Positions 44,600-56,203 of a DNA stretch of 64,000 bases are shown here, piece by piece. Below the pieces are notes generated by a model. The model saw only the letters and a list, made by a program, of their open reading frames with translations. It did no database searches and was not told the origin of the DNA. Source of the stretch: Cryptomeria japonica (Eukaryota; Streptophyta; Pinopsida; Cupressales; Cupressaceae); the NCBI RefSeq assembly GCF_030272615.1, contig NC_081406.1, positions 114,979,783-115,043,782 of the forward strand, read 5' to 3'. How positions within the stretch are numbered: the first letter of the stretch is position 1; each line of letters begins with the position of its first letter. The translations under genes and the position numbers were made by a program.

Positions 44600-47330
44600 A
44601 TGTCTATTGAAACAAGGTTCCAAGCACCAATGATGCAACAAAGTTTGATGTATCAACCGACAATGCAATCAAATTTTAATCCAAGGCAATCACAATTATA
44701 TCCAACCCAACAACAAGGCAATATCGGTCAAACTTTTTATGATGAAACAAGTCTCCAAATACAAAAACTAGAGGAGAAACTAGCTCAAGAAAAGGAGATT
44801 TTGGAACAAAGAGTGAAAAACATTGAGAAGAATAGATCACAAACATCCAAAATGTTTCAAAAATTTCCAGGTCAAAATCCAAATATTGAGCAAATTGATG
44901 TAAGATCTCTTATTGAATGATTAGACATACCAGCTCTCCTCTCACAAATAGAGATGATGAAACAATTTCAAGAAAAGAGACAACAACAATTTCAACATTA
45001 TGTGCCTCCACAACAAGAACAAGAAGGGGTTTACTATCAATCATATTTTCAACAGACACAACCAATGGTCCAACATATACAACCAATGGTCCAATTTCAA
45101 CAATATGTCCAACCAACTATGCAATGTCAACAAATGGTTCAACCAATGGTGGAATATCAATGTCAACAACCACAACCAAACATTCAAAAACAAAGGTTGC
45201 AACACACACCAACCCAAGTTTCAAACATGTTAGAACAATTGAACCAAGTCCAATATCAAAACATGACATCAAACCAAAAACAAGTTCAAACTCTAGATCC
45301 AACCATGTCAAAACCTCAAAAGAAAGGTGGCTTTATTGCAATGATCTTAAGGAAATTACCAAGTGAGTTCTTTGAGGAAGATCAAGATAATACACTTATG
45401 TCTAGCAATGCCTCATCTCCCCACAAACAAATTGACTCCCCAGTGGCATCTATCCCTACACCTTTAGAAGTTTCACAAGAACCTTCTATATTGTCCTCAT
45501 CAAACAATACACCCAAGAATGAAATTATCCAAGGGCTATCCATAATTGATTGCCAAGATAATCCAATTCATGATGAACATCCTTGTCTTGTTTCGGAAAT
45601 ACAAGATCCAATGCCACCATGCACTTTATTGCCATTACCTTTTTTAGAGGACCCCATTCGAAGTCCCTCTTCCTCATGTTCAAGCATTGATTCCTTGCCA
45701 GAATCCATCACAAACATTCAAATTCCATCCCCTTCATGCCAAAGAATTAATCCCTTGCCAAAATCCCCCATGCATATCCAAAGTCCAACCCCATGTCAAG
45801 AGGATAATTTAGAGCATGAAGAAACCTATCCTGAAATGGATGAAGATCAAGATCTTGAAACCTTATCATCCCATCCAATTGTTGACCAAGATCCCATTTC
45901 CCCAGACACTCATGACGATGATTCCCCTATTCTTGTCCATCCTATCCAAAGCCCTATTGACACTCCATTCCCCGAGCAAGATCAAGATATCCTAGTCCAT
46001 CCAATCCCAAACGATCCCCTTCCATTTCATGAAAAAAAAGTCCTTTTGAATCCCATTGACATTCCACTTCCTAAGAAAGATCAAGATATCCCTTCCATCC
46101 TTTCCGATGATCCCATTAAAAGTCTAGAGAAAAGCACCTTTAAAGAGGAATCCAATGATCTTCCTCCTTGTCAAGATCAAATTATTCCTTTAAATCCTCC
46201 ACAAGATCCTTTTGTTCCTCTATCTCCTTGTCTTAATGCTCCATATACACTCTACGATCGCATTTCTTTTGATGATCCCATTATTTCTTCCATTCCATCT
46301 CTTGAAGAGGCTATCATTGAACCATGTCCACTACACAATCCTAATCCCCCTCATGATTCTAGCGTGTCAGTGCAAGATGTTCATGAACCCCTAACATTAA
46401 CAATGGGTTCTTCCAATTTGGTGCAATCCGATCCACTTCAAGATCTCATTATTTCTCTCATATCATATCCACCTCATAATGGACTCGCGTCTTCTTCCCA
46501 AAGAAAAGAGTATCCTACAAGTCAAGATATTCATAAAGGCAAAGGAGTAGACCTTCATAAGAAAGAACCCCTCCATATCAAAGAAGACCTTAAGGGTCAT
46601 GTCTGCACAACTCACTCTCAAGATGTTGGAATCCCTCCATCAAAATCAAAACGTACACCTTCCCCATCATACTTTCCATCCATCTTAGGTCCTTATATCC
46701 CTTCGTCCTCTATGCAAGATCAGAAAAGGCATACACCCTTGAGTAAATTTCATCAATCCAAAATAACTCCATTTCATTCATATCCATCCATGCATTCCTT
46801 TTTCTCCTCCAATCAATTTGGATGCCAAGTATAAACACCATAAGTCTAGCAATCCACATGTATTCAAAGATCAACATGTCCAATATAATTGACATGTCAA
46901 AACAGAGAACAATATGATCTATAAAGAAAAAGAAATATCCAAAAGGCCACAAAGGCCCACTCAGCAAAATAAAGAAAATTCAAAATATATATGGGTTCCT
47001 AAATCCCTTGTGCAAGCAATGCACTCCAATGAACCACAAAAGCATGAAAAATCAAAAACCATGTGGGTCCCTAAGCAACTCCTTGAAGCACAAAAGCCTA
47101 AAGAAACATCCAACTTGGCATCCAAAGTTTCTATTCCTCCATCCAACCCTCTCAAATTTGTTCCTCCATCACCTTCTTCATCCATTTTGGGCCCTTATGT
47201 CCCAAAATCCCAAGCTATTCCTCCATCCAAATCTCACAATCTGAGATCCATTTTTCCTCCATCAATCCATCACCCCTCAAGGTGTGTTCCAATGTTGATA
47301 TTGCCTTCATTTCCATCTAGTGAAGCCTAA
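44600..47330 (+). pseudogene. Long Gln/Pro-rich sense ORF of element D, function unknown
   Basis: The first ATG is at 44600. The frame passes a TGA at about 44918 (RSLIE*LDIPALL) and runs open to 46834. It continues after a frameshift near 46825, with one further stop near 46889, to 47330, about 900 codons in all. A short coiled coil (LEEKLAQEKEILEQRVKN) precedes a Gln-rich region (PMVQxxQ repeats). KGGFIAMILRKLPSEFFEE follows, then a long Pro/Asp/Ser-rich region with DQDI and ILVHPI repeats. C-terminal pairs of SILGPY(I/V)P and (Y/T)xWVPK motifs close it. No capsid, zinc-knuckle or enzyme domain is visible. Ogre-type elements carry an extra ORF upstream of gag, and this could be a relative. 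Not recognised otherwise. Confidence 0.55.
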
Positions 47331-49090
47331 TTATTCCAATACCCTATCCATTATCCAATGCATATTTTCCATCCTTCGATCCCTTTGATCCAATCCTTTA
47401 CATAAATCCTTGCCTTAGTTTCATCTTATTTTCCATGTCCTTATCCTACCAACATCTTTGAGCACACTTTTAAAGGTCATGGTCCATTTTTTTCAAGGCT
47501 ACTATCCAAACAAAAAGATGTTTGAGTCCTTCTTCCATCCCCTATCATGTGTCCATCTTCTATTGAAAAAGTCAAAATACAAAAAAACAACAAAAAAGAA
47601 GTAAAAAAAAAAAACAAAAGAAAAATTAAAGCAAAAATAATTCATCCACTCGTGAAAACCTGGCAAACAGGTGTCATGCGTAATCTATGAACTTCTTGCA
47701 TACCATACTTGGGGGCAAGTTTTATCCTATCATATCCTTTTGTCCTTCATTGTTCCATTATCCTATCAAACCCCTTTCATTACCCTTCATATCCTATTGT
47801 CCCTCATGTCCAGTTTCCCTTTCCACCTTTGATCTTGACAAGGCTAAGGATCTTCATGAGCATCATGCATCTTGTTTGCAGCTTTTAGTCTATCATAGCT
47901 TTTTGTATTTATCCATTTGGTTATTACAACCTTTCATCCATATTCCCTGGCTTATTGCAACTTTCTGCCACTATCCCGTATCCTATCCCGACCTTCAGTG
48001 CATGTCCCTTATCCATTCTTAGTCTTGCTTATCCTATCCATATCTTATCACTATCCATACACTCTTTGTATCCCTTGATCTTGATCTGACATAAGGACGC
48101 AAAATTTAAACAATGGTTTCAAAAACCTCTTGACATGTCCCTCATGCCATGTCACTGCTTTACATTGTCATATCCAGTCTCTTGTCCCATCACGCAATAG
48201 CCCTTGAAAATTGCATCCGTATTGTCTCCATAATAAAAGGCCTTTGTCTTCCCTCTATCCACCAACATTTCAAAAAGCCTATTTATTCACCTGTCATATT
48301 CCTTGCCTTGCTAGACACTGGGGGCAAAATCATAAAAATTGAAAAATGTCCTAAAAAAAAATCCCTAAAAATTCAAATAATGTCCTGAAAAAATCCCTAA
48401 TAATTCAAATAATGTCTTGAAAAAATAATCCAAAAAAGTTAAATAAAGTCCTGAAAAAAACAAACAAAACAAAAGTATCCCCTTTGTGCATAGATAGATC
48501 GCTGAGCATACATCCAATGACAATCAATCACACATTGCGCTTTACTGCAAATCACGCATTCACAGATGAACTTTTCAATCAAACCAGACATTCAAACTGA
48601 TTAAAATTGTCATATCAATCAATCAACATCAATATCATTTGTCCTTGTCACTATTATCATGGGTCTTATATAGGGTGTGGTATACTCGAAACCAGACTGT
48701 GTCCTATCTTAGACGGGGTACCGCATTCCCTGAAACCAGACAGCATGATCATTCCTATTTTCCACTTTTGACAATGACAATCAGACTATTTGTTTGACTT
48801 GGTCGAATTTGTGCATCTTATCTTTTTACTGATATATCTTTGGCTTTGATCATGTTCCTATTTTGCTCGATGATGTCACTGAGCGATTTAGAGTGACCGG
48901 GATGGTTCATGGTCCCTTTATTTGTTTGTTGTGTTTGTTGTTTGTGGAATGTTTGTCGCAAACTGAGGCAACTATATCATTGGGTGTCTGTGATAAGTAT
49001 GTTCACTTTGTGAATGCCGCACATACCTCGACCCTTGATGTATGCACCCTAGGATGCTTCACTCATTCCTTGTGTGCAATGTGTCTATCT
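47331..49090 (+). other. Non-coding 3' region of element D
   Basis: CT-rich DNA with repeated TATCC/CATCC words. Two polypurine-like strings, CTTGGGGGCAAG (about 47707) and CTGGGGGCAAAA (about 48318), resemble the true tract before the 3' LTR. A_n-rich patches at 47575-47640 and 48340-48470 look like decayed repeats. An 83-codon open frame at 48863 has no recognisable domain. Confidence 0.5.
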
Positions 49091-49639
49091 TTTGCAAACG
49101 GGGTTGCATTTTAGCTCTGGCCTTCAATGCCATGATGCTTTGCATCCGCTTTGCTACATTAAATAAAGGTTCTCACCTACAAAGTGCATTGGTGAAAGCA
49201 AGTTTTTCTTCATCTCCAACTGTCCTCTGTCTAATTTCTTCTTACTAACATTTCTTCCGTCAGTTTGGGCAGTTAGTTCGGTCTAGTGCTCCGATCTCCA
49301 AAAAAAAACATAAGTTGCATCCTGCATTCATTGATTAGTACCATTTGCAAGCATCATATCAAGCATTTTATCCATTTCATATTTGCATCAAAACCACATA
49401 AAAATATATTCATACATGTTCCACAATGGTACATAAACAGTGCATAAGCCATCCATGCATGGAAAAGTATACATCAACCATAATACATTGCATCCCATCA
49501 TAGAGCTGCATATCATATCATATATCAAAACAATAACAGAGTACAAAATTGGACTATTTGTCCTAAGTATGGCTCGCAGGCTGAATACATAATGTCAAAA
49601 TACATATGTCTTTATCATAAGGAGTACGCGCCTCTGTCA

Positions 49640-51457
49640 CTGGGTGCTGCATCTGTCCTCCTCATCCTTGCCATGTCTCAAAGATGATGTCCCTCCTACC
49701 GCTGGCCCTGGCTGTGGTGGTCTCCTAGGTCCACTCACCCCCATGCTGCTCACTGACCTTCGAGAATGTGGTTTGCTCTCTATCCTCGATCATGCCTGAT
49801 ATGACACTGCTCTCTGCTCTGGTGGAATTGCACTCTCATATAGTGTCCTCCAATGGCGTATCTCCTCTCTGGTCTCTACCAACATGTGTGCCATCTCACA
49901 TGCACTTGCATCCCTAATTGACCTAATAGACTTAGTCACTCTCTGCTCTGCTTGCAATGCCTACGCTATTGTTGTATCTCGAGCCACTGTCGGTCTGGCT
50001 ATCTCTGCTTTGAATTGATCCTACTTTGTCCTCAAGATAGCATTCTATCTCTCTAATGTCACAATGTGATCATGCTGACTCGCTATGGTAGCCCTGCATA
50101 TCTCCATCTCCTCTATCCTAGCTGTCTTTGGCTCTATGAGTATATCCTACAATGACTCCTGATAAACTAAATCTGGCTCATCCCCTCCATCCTCATCATC
50201 CCCCTCCTCATCCCCTCTATCCTCATCATTCCCCTCATTTTCATCATCTCCCTCATCCTCTCCAGCGAGTGGGAAGTCCTCTTGTCTCCTCGGTACTGGA
50301 ATATAAGGATCTGTCAATGGCACAGGCCGACGTCATGCAAACCATCTCTCATACTCTTCTGTCATCCCGGTGTCCTCCACAACTGATCTCCAATCCCACT
50401 ATCTCTACTATAGTTGTGTGAAGTCGACATATTCTATGTGTGGCTGAATCATCCTCCCCCACTAACTCATCTCTCTATGAGATCGGGCAAAGTGTGCAGT
50501 CCCTCTCGGTACATCCTGCCTCTCTCCAAACTATCATCTGACTCTCTCTGGTAGGTACATCTCAATCACTCTCTGGCAATTCACTGATCACCGAATCAGG
50601 TATCTCTCCTATCTACAATACGGTAGCTCATCACTATCATCTGACCATTCAGGGCAATCAACATATGGCCTCTAGGTGAACTCTATCAATCTGTCTAGCT
50701 CATGTCGCCAATACAATATGTATCCAAATGGACCTTATCTCAATGTACCCCCATAGTAGTACACATATGGTCGATGTGGTACTACCTGTCTCTCTGCAAT
50801 CAGTCGACATATGGCTATGTGCTCAAATTCCCATACTTGTAATAGTGTGACCCCACAGCTCAAAGTCTGCACTCCCTGATATGCTATATGATGCAACTAA
50901 AAATATAGCATAGCAAGCACACATGGTCCCCATGCATATACAGTCCCCTCTATCGCCATCCACTCTAGCACTCTTACCCATCCAATAGGGAATCCATGTC
51001 CTCATCTGTCCCTTGCTAATAGGCATGCTATAACCACGACTATCACCACATATCATTGATTGTACTTTGCTGCCATGGTCTCCCAGCCAATCTCCCTCTC
51101 TATGATATCCAGATCATCTACATTGCACTCAAATAAATTGCACAAAGTGTCTCTCCCTATCACTAGGTCATACTCTATCATCTCCCCATGAATCAGAATG
51201 CGAAGGATACGCCATACATCCTCTAGTGTCACTGTTGCCTCTCCTGTCGGCAGATGGAATAAGGTCTTTAAATGCCATCGCTCTGCCAATGCGGTCAGTA
51301 GTCCTGTGTTTGACCTAATCTCGGGCATGAATGTAATATAGTATAATCCCAGTCCTGCTAATGTATCTTTGTCCATGCTCCTGAGTCTATGTCGTAACAT
51401 GAAGCAGTCAGGTCGATTCTCCCGCACAATCAGTGGATATTGTCGACTCTGCATCAC
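49640..51457 (-). pseudogene. Antisense plant mobile domain (PMD) gene of element D
   Basis: On the minus strand the product starts at ATG 51457 with an N-terminal MAIN/PMD-like core: GLYYITFMPEIRSNTGLL, ERWHLKTLFHLPTGEATVTL and DVWRILRI. After a frameshift the domain continues near 50960-50800 with VYAWGPCVLAMLY and GVTLLQVWEFEHIA. A linker and an acidic Glu/Asp/Gly run (about 50280-50180) follow. A coiled-coil-like C-terminus (EQRVTKSIRSIRDAS; EEIRHWRTLYESA) ends near 49650. Several stops interrupt it. PMD proteins include Arabidopsis MAIN and MAIL1 and have been carried by transposons. A TATATAAAT on the minus strand at 51991-51999 could serve its promoter. Confidence 0.72.
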
Positions 51458-52281
51458 AATTGGGGCACACTTTGTCAGTTTTAGGGTTTCCTCCTATGGG
51501 TTGCATTTCCTTGTTTCATCCACAAATTAGGGTGTTTCTTATCTATTTTGACCTATCCTACCCTTATCCCCCTTTTCGGGATCATTCGCGTGCTATTTTC
51601 GGTCAAATTAAGGTCCTCAGTGTACAACTACACTTGTGTACCCTGTCCTGCGCCTATGCAGCATCAAGCTATGCCTGTGTACCCTACAAAGGCATAGAAC
51701 ATCCTACACAAGCATAGGATGCACCCACACAGGGGCAAAAGTCCTTTTTTTAATTCCTTGTGGGCCCCACAATGTCCCGCAAGCAAGTAAAATTCATGAA
51801 ATTGACAATATGGGTTTTTGAGATACATACCGCTGCTCCCACTTTGTTCGGTCATCTGTAGGTGCATACACATTCCCTGAGGTGATCTACCATTGGAATG
51901 TTTGCCATCTCTCTGCAAGGTTCCTTTTCCAGAGCAACAAATCCTCCACTTTGGCTAGTGCAAATGAGCTATTTTCCTTTTCCTTGTCTCATTTATATAT
52001 CTTTGTCAGTGCATAGATGGATGTGCACCCTCTTCATCTTATGCTGGTCGTGGTCTTTTGCACCTTCAACTGCTTGTCATTTGTGTATCCGATCCCCGAT
52101 TTTCAATCCGTTTGATCCTATCATTTTCTATCATTCTTATCGATCAATTGGCCTCTTTTCTAGATGTTTCCAACCAATTCCTTGAGGGGGCATGCATATG
52201 TCATTGTCATTATCTGGGGCATTTTCATTATTGTTCTTTGAAACAACACTTGAAATCACATTGTCTCAAAGAGGGGCAAAA
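51458..52281 (-). promoter_or_regulatory. Region between the antisense gene and the 3' LTR
   Basis: About 0.8 kb upstream of the antisense gene. Short repeated phrases based on CTATGC and TGTGTA(C/G) lie at 51640-51730. A minus-strand TATA-like TATATAAAT lies at 51991-51999. The right end is the sense-strand polypurine tract GAGGGGCAAAA (52271-52281) before the 3' LTR. Confidence 0.4.
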
Positions 52282-53706
52282 TGTAGACATCTAAAAATGG
52301 TCAATGCTTGCGGAGTCACATTTTAACATTCGCGCATTGCCTTATTTTAGGTTTTCTGCGTCGTATTAACATTTCTTCTATGTCGCGCACTTGGTCTTTA
52401 TCATTTGTGAGCATTGAGTCCTTCTTCTGCATTCTTCATTTATCTCGCTTTCGAATTTGGTCTTGTCGATAATAATCTTCAGTCATGATTTTGGTCGATC
52501 TTATCCTGTCGCATCAATGTTCGTGCTCTTTTATCATCATTTTGGACATTGTCAATCCTAATCGATGATGGAATTAGGGTTTTGTCCTCTTATCAATCTT
52601 GTCATTTTGTGATCGATTTGTCATCGATCCTCATCCTTGTCAATCTCGTTAATTTTGCAATCGATTTGTCATCGATCCTTGTCCTCTTCAATCATGTCAA
52701 TTGACGCATATCAATTTGGTCTCTTTATCAATATTGGTCAATTTGTCAACCAATCTCAATTGTTTATCAATCAAATCATTTATCAAGTCAGAATCATGAT
52801 CAAATCGACCCTACATTAATTATCTTTTGTCAAGACCTAATTGTCATCCTTGCATTTCTAATTCATCTTCTAGGATTTTATGATTTATTCATTTAATTTA
52901 ATCTTGATTGTCATTTTCCCTCTAGGTTAAATAATTTATTTATTTATCCTAAGTCTCCTTGTCACAATTAAATATTTATTTAATTGGCTAATTAATTCCC
53001 CCTCTTTTTGTGAATTAATTAATGAATGAAAAGTTATTAATTAATTCACCTAATTTTCTAATTTCATCAATTTCTAATTTTCCAATTCCTAATTTCCACC
53101 TAATTTTCTAAATTGTCAAATTCAATTTCCACCTAATTAATTTCTCTCTAGTCTCTCCCTATTTTTGTGCTTCGGTGGAAGCATGAATTTCTCATGCGTC
53201 ATACTATTGGCATAGCAGGATGTCATAAGCTTCTAGTCCTCTAACCTTTGCATTGGCAATATGTCATAATCCATGACATAGAAGGTGTCATAACCTTCTT
53301 CCTTCAACTTAATTTTCCCATGTTTGAAATCAATTGCCTCTAATATCAATTTCATGCCAATCTTGTCTTTTCTCCAATTTATCTATAAATTGGATGAATT
53401 TCTTCTATCAAAAGGCCGAATCAATCATGCTTCCAGTACCCTTATGCTATCATCTCGTCTTGTCAATTTTGCTTTCATATTATACTTATTCACTTGAAGG
53501 TGAGATCCACAAAACAAAGTAATTTGAAGGAGAAAGAAGGACAATGGAGATTTCTGGAGGAGATATTCACATTTGCGATGGTTTGCATTTGAATTGAATG
53601 TCTTGTTTTTCATGTATCTCTATTGAATGTTTTTAGGATTGTTATCACTGCAATTTAGTTTTCATGATTGAGCTAGGCTAATGTTTATATTGCTTTGATG
53701 ATTTCC
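52282..53706 (+). repeat. 3' LTR of element D
   Basis: The length is 1425 bp, collinear with 41783-43201. It starts TGTAGACATC after the polypurine tract. It loses similarity to the 5' LTR after GATTTCC at 53706. About 20 bp later an inverted internal segment begins, so the terminal bases may be missing. Confidence 0.88.
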
Positions 53707-53727
53707 TGATTCCTATCTACATTAATT

Positions 53728-54710
53728 ACATTGCAACATTAGAGAGACAGAATGCTATCTTGAGGACAGAGTAGGATCAATTCAGAGTAGAGATAGCCAA
53801 ATTGACAGTGGCTTGAGATACAGAAATAGCGCAAGCATAGCAAGTAGAGCAGAGAGTGACTGAGTATATTGGGTCAATTAGGGATGCCAGTGCATGTGAG
53901 ATGGCATAGATGTTGGTAGAGACCAGAGAGGAGATACGCCATTGGAGGACACTATATGAGAGTGCAGTTCCACTAGAGTATAGAGCAACGTCATATCGGG
54001 CATGATCGAGGACAGAGAGCAGGCCACATTCTCGGAGGTCAGTGAGCAGCATGGCGGTGAGTGGACCTAGGAGACCACCACAGCCAGGACCAGGGATAGG
54101 AGGGGCTTCATCTTTGAGACAGGGCAAGGATGAGGAGGACAGAGGGAGTACCCAGTGATAGAGGCATTTGCTCCTTACAACAGATACATATATAGTTTGA
54201 CATTATGTATTTAGCCTGCGAGCCATACTTAGGATAGACAATCCAATTTTGTACTCCGATATTGTTTTGATATATGATATGATATGCAGCTATATGATGG
54301 GATGCAATGTGTTATGGCTGATGTGTACTTTTCCATGGATGGATGGCTTATGCACTATTTATGTACCCTTGTGGAACATGTATGAATATATATTTATGTG
54401 GTTTTGATGCAAATATGAAATGGATAAAATGCTTGATATGATGCTTGATATAATGCTAATGGTCCTAATCAATGAATGTAGGATGCAGCTTATGTTTTTT
54501 TGGAGATCGGGGCACTAGACCGAACTGAATGCCCAAACTGACAGAAGAAATGTTAGTAAGAAGAAATTAGACAGAGGACAGTTAGAAATGAAGAAAAACT
54601 TGCTTTCACCAATGCACTTTGTAGGTGAGAACCTTTATTTAATGTAGCAAAGCGGATGCAGAGCATCATGGCATTGAAGGCCTGAGCTGGAACGCAACCC
54701 TTTTTGCAAA
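53728..54710 (-). repeat. Inverted copy of an internal part of element D
   Basis: The segment is the reverse complement of about 49091-50066. It carries the 3' half of the antisense PMD gene and adjacent non-coding DNA, placed outside the 3' LTR. Matching landmarks include the segment around 53745-53785, which corresponds to 50010-50048, and GCATCATGGCATTGAAGGCC at 54662, which corresponds to 49118-49137. Similarity is roughly 85-90 percent by eye. Confidence 0.88.
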
Positions 54711-54774
54711 ATAAACATCAAAGAAATCATCATGGCTAAGGTTTTCACTAGAGGGCGAATTATTTTTCTTTACT

Positions 54775-54857
54775 TTAGTTAATTTCCCTTTAAGCCACAT
54801 TGTCCTAGTTTTAACTTAAATTCGCCCCCCTATAAATCCTATATATAATATATATCT
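54775..54857. repeat. 83-bp direct repeat flanking element D, right copy
   Basis: It matches 41701-41783 with two mismatches. It is followed by CCTTAAGCC-type flanking DNA at 55085 onward, as expected if the host array resumes here. Confidence 0.9.
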
Positions 54858-56190
54858 AACTATTTTTTGTTGTTGTAGGTTTATCTTAAAGTAGTTTTTT
54901 GTTGTTGGTGGCATGTGAAACGAGTTCATGAATCTTTAGAATTAAATGAAGATTTCCAATGAATTGGTAAGCATCATTTTTTTGTTAAATGTTTAGTTTT
55001 AATTTCTATATTTGATGTTTTTCAATGATAAATTTTTAAATTGCTTTTAATAAATTTTGAAACCATTTTGTTTTTCAATGATAAATTGTTCCATCGCCTT
55101 CCTTGCCACATGTCCCAATTATGTAGATAGATTCCCTTGCAATTTGCCTTGTCCTAATTAGTTCAAATGATCCCCTTTTAAAAGCCACATGTCCTATTTA
55201 GTTAATTTTCCCTTTTAAGCCATGTCCTATTTAGTTCGATCCCCTTTCTTGCCACATGTCCCAATAAGGTTTGCATCCCCTTAAGCCATGTCCTAACTGG
55301 TACATGTGCATCATTTTTTTGGTTAAATTTGACTTAGTTAATATTTTTGTATTTTTAATTAAATTTGACTTAGTTAATTTACATGCATTTAATAATTTAA
55401 TTCTAATTAAGTTCTGATTAATTTTTTTGTGTGTGCATGTAGGTACATCTTGTAACTACTTTTACCTATGGAGATCTAATTTATCTAGATCACTTTTGAA
55501 ACTATGGAGATCTAATTTATCTAGATCTCACTTTTGAAACTGTTTTTAATGTCTTAGATTGGATCAAACTTATATAATACTTTAGATTTCAGAATATTGA
55601 GTTCTTTAAATTTATATAGATTTGAGACATGTGGATCTTGAAACTTTTAAATTTGAGACATGTGGATGAAGCTAAATTATTATATTCAAGAGATGCACCT
55701 GGATTAAACATTTTTATATAAGCTTTTAGTATGTATATGTGTGCATGTACATGTGTTATTTTAAAAATTATCAATTGCTTTGAATTAAATTTTTAATGTA
55801 TACAATGTGTGTACATGTGTTATTTTAAAAAATATCAAAATTGCAAGTGTTTTATTTTTAATGTACATATATGTATGTGTACAAGTGTGCTATTTTTTAT
55901 AAATATCAATTGCTCATGTGTATATGTGTACAATTGCACTTGCTTCATTTATTTTTAATGTATTTATTTATTTTATCTCTACTTAAACAATTGCAAGCTT
56001 CATTTATTTTAAATGTATTTATTTACATTTAGTATGTACATACACATACACATGTATATAGATTTAAATTACAAATTTAAATGAAATACATAGCTCCAGA
56101 TGATTATAAATAAATAAATATATGTATAAATATAATGTTCATGCAACATGTATGTATGTGTACTAGAAGTTCACTCGAACGTAAAACACA
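54858..56190. other. AT-rich flank right of element D
   Basis: A stretch 54879-54963 is bounded by TTGTTGTAG and GGTAAGC, so it could be an exon, perhaps the former 3' part of the DDE-like gene. The CCTTAAGCCACATGTCC array resumes at about 55085-55310. A 27-bp direct repeat around ATGGAGATCTAATTTATCTA lies at 55467-55530. AT-rich DNA with TGTGTACATGTG words follows. No certain gene was found. Confidence 0.4.
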
Positions 56191-56203
56191 CACACACACA
56201 CAT
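56189..56203. repeat. (CA)n microsatellite at the end of element E
   Basis: About seven CA units where the terminal bases of the element E 3' LTR should be. Confidence 0.8.

Larger units (their letters stand above)
41783..53706 (+). mobile_element. Tat/Ogre-like Ty3 retrotransposon without pol (element D)
   Basis: Collinear LTRs lie at 41783-43201 and 52282-53706. They start TGTAGACATC, and the 3' one is preceded by the polypurine-type GAGGGGCAAAA, both usual in plant Tat/Ogre elements. The interior is about 9 kb. It has a 1.4-kb leader, a long sense ORF, a CT-rich 3' region and an antisense plant-mobile-domain gene before the 3' LTR. No protease, RT, RNase H or integrase motif was found, so the element is non-autonomous or deleted. 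Antisense extra ORFs in this position are known from Tat-lineage elements. The 3' end is disrupted by an inverted internal segment. No primer site was identified. Confidence 0.75.

Noticed and set aside
49600-50450. Plus-strand open frames opposite the PMD gene, such as 50152-50421 (His/Pro-rich)
   Set aside because: They are the complement of the acidic Glu/Asp run of the antisense gene.
53777-54127. A minus-strand gene of 116 codons
   Set aside because: It is the reverse complement of the PMD gene's coiled-coil part, inside the inverted duplicate.
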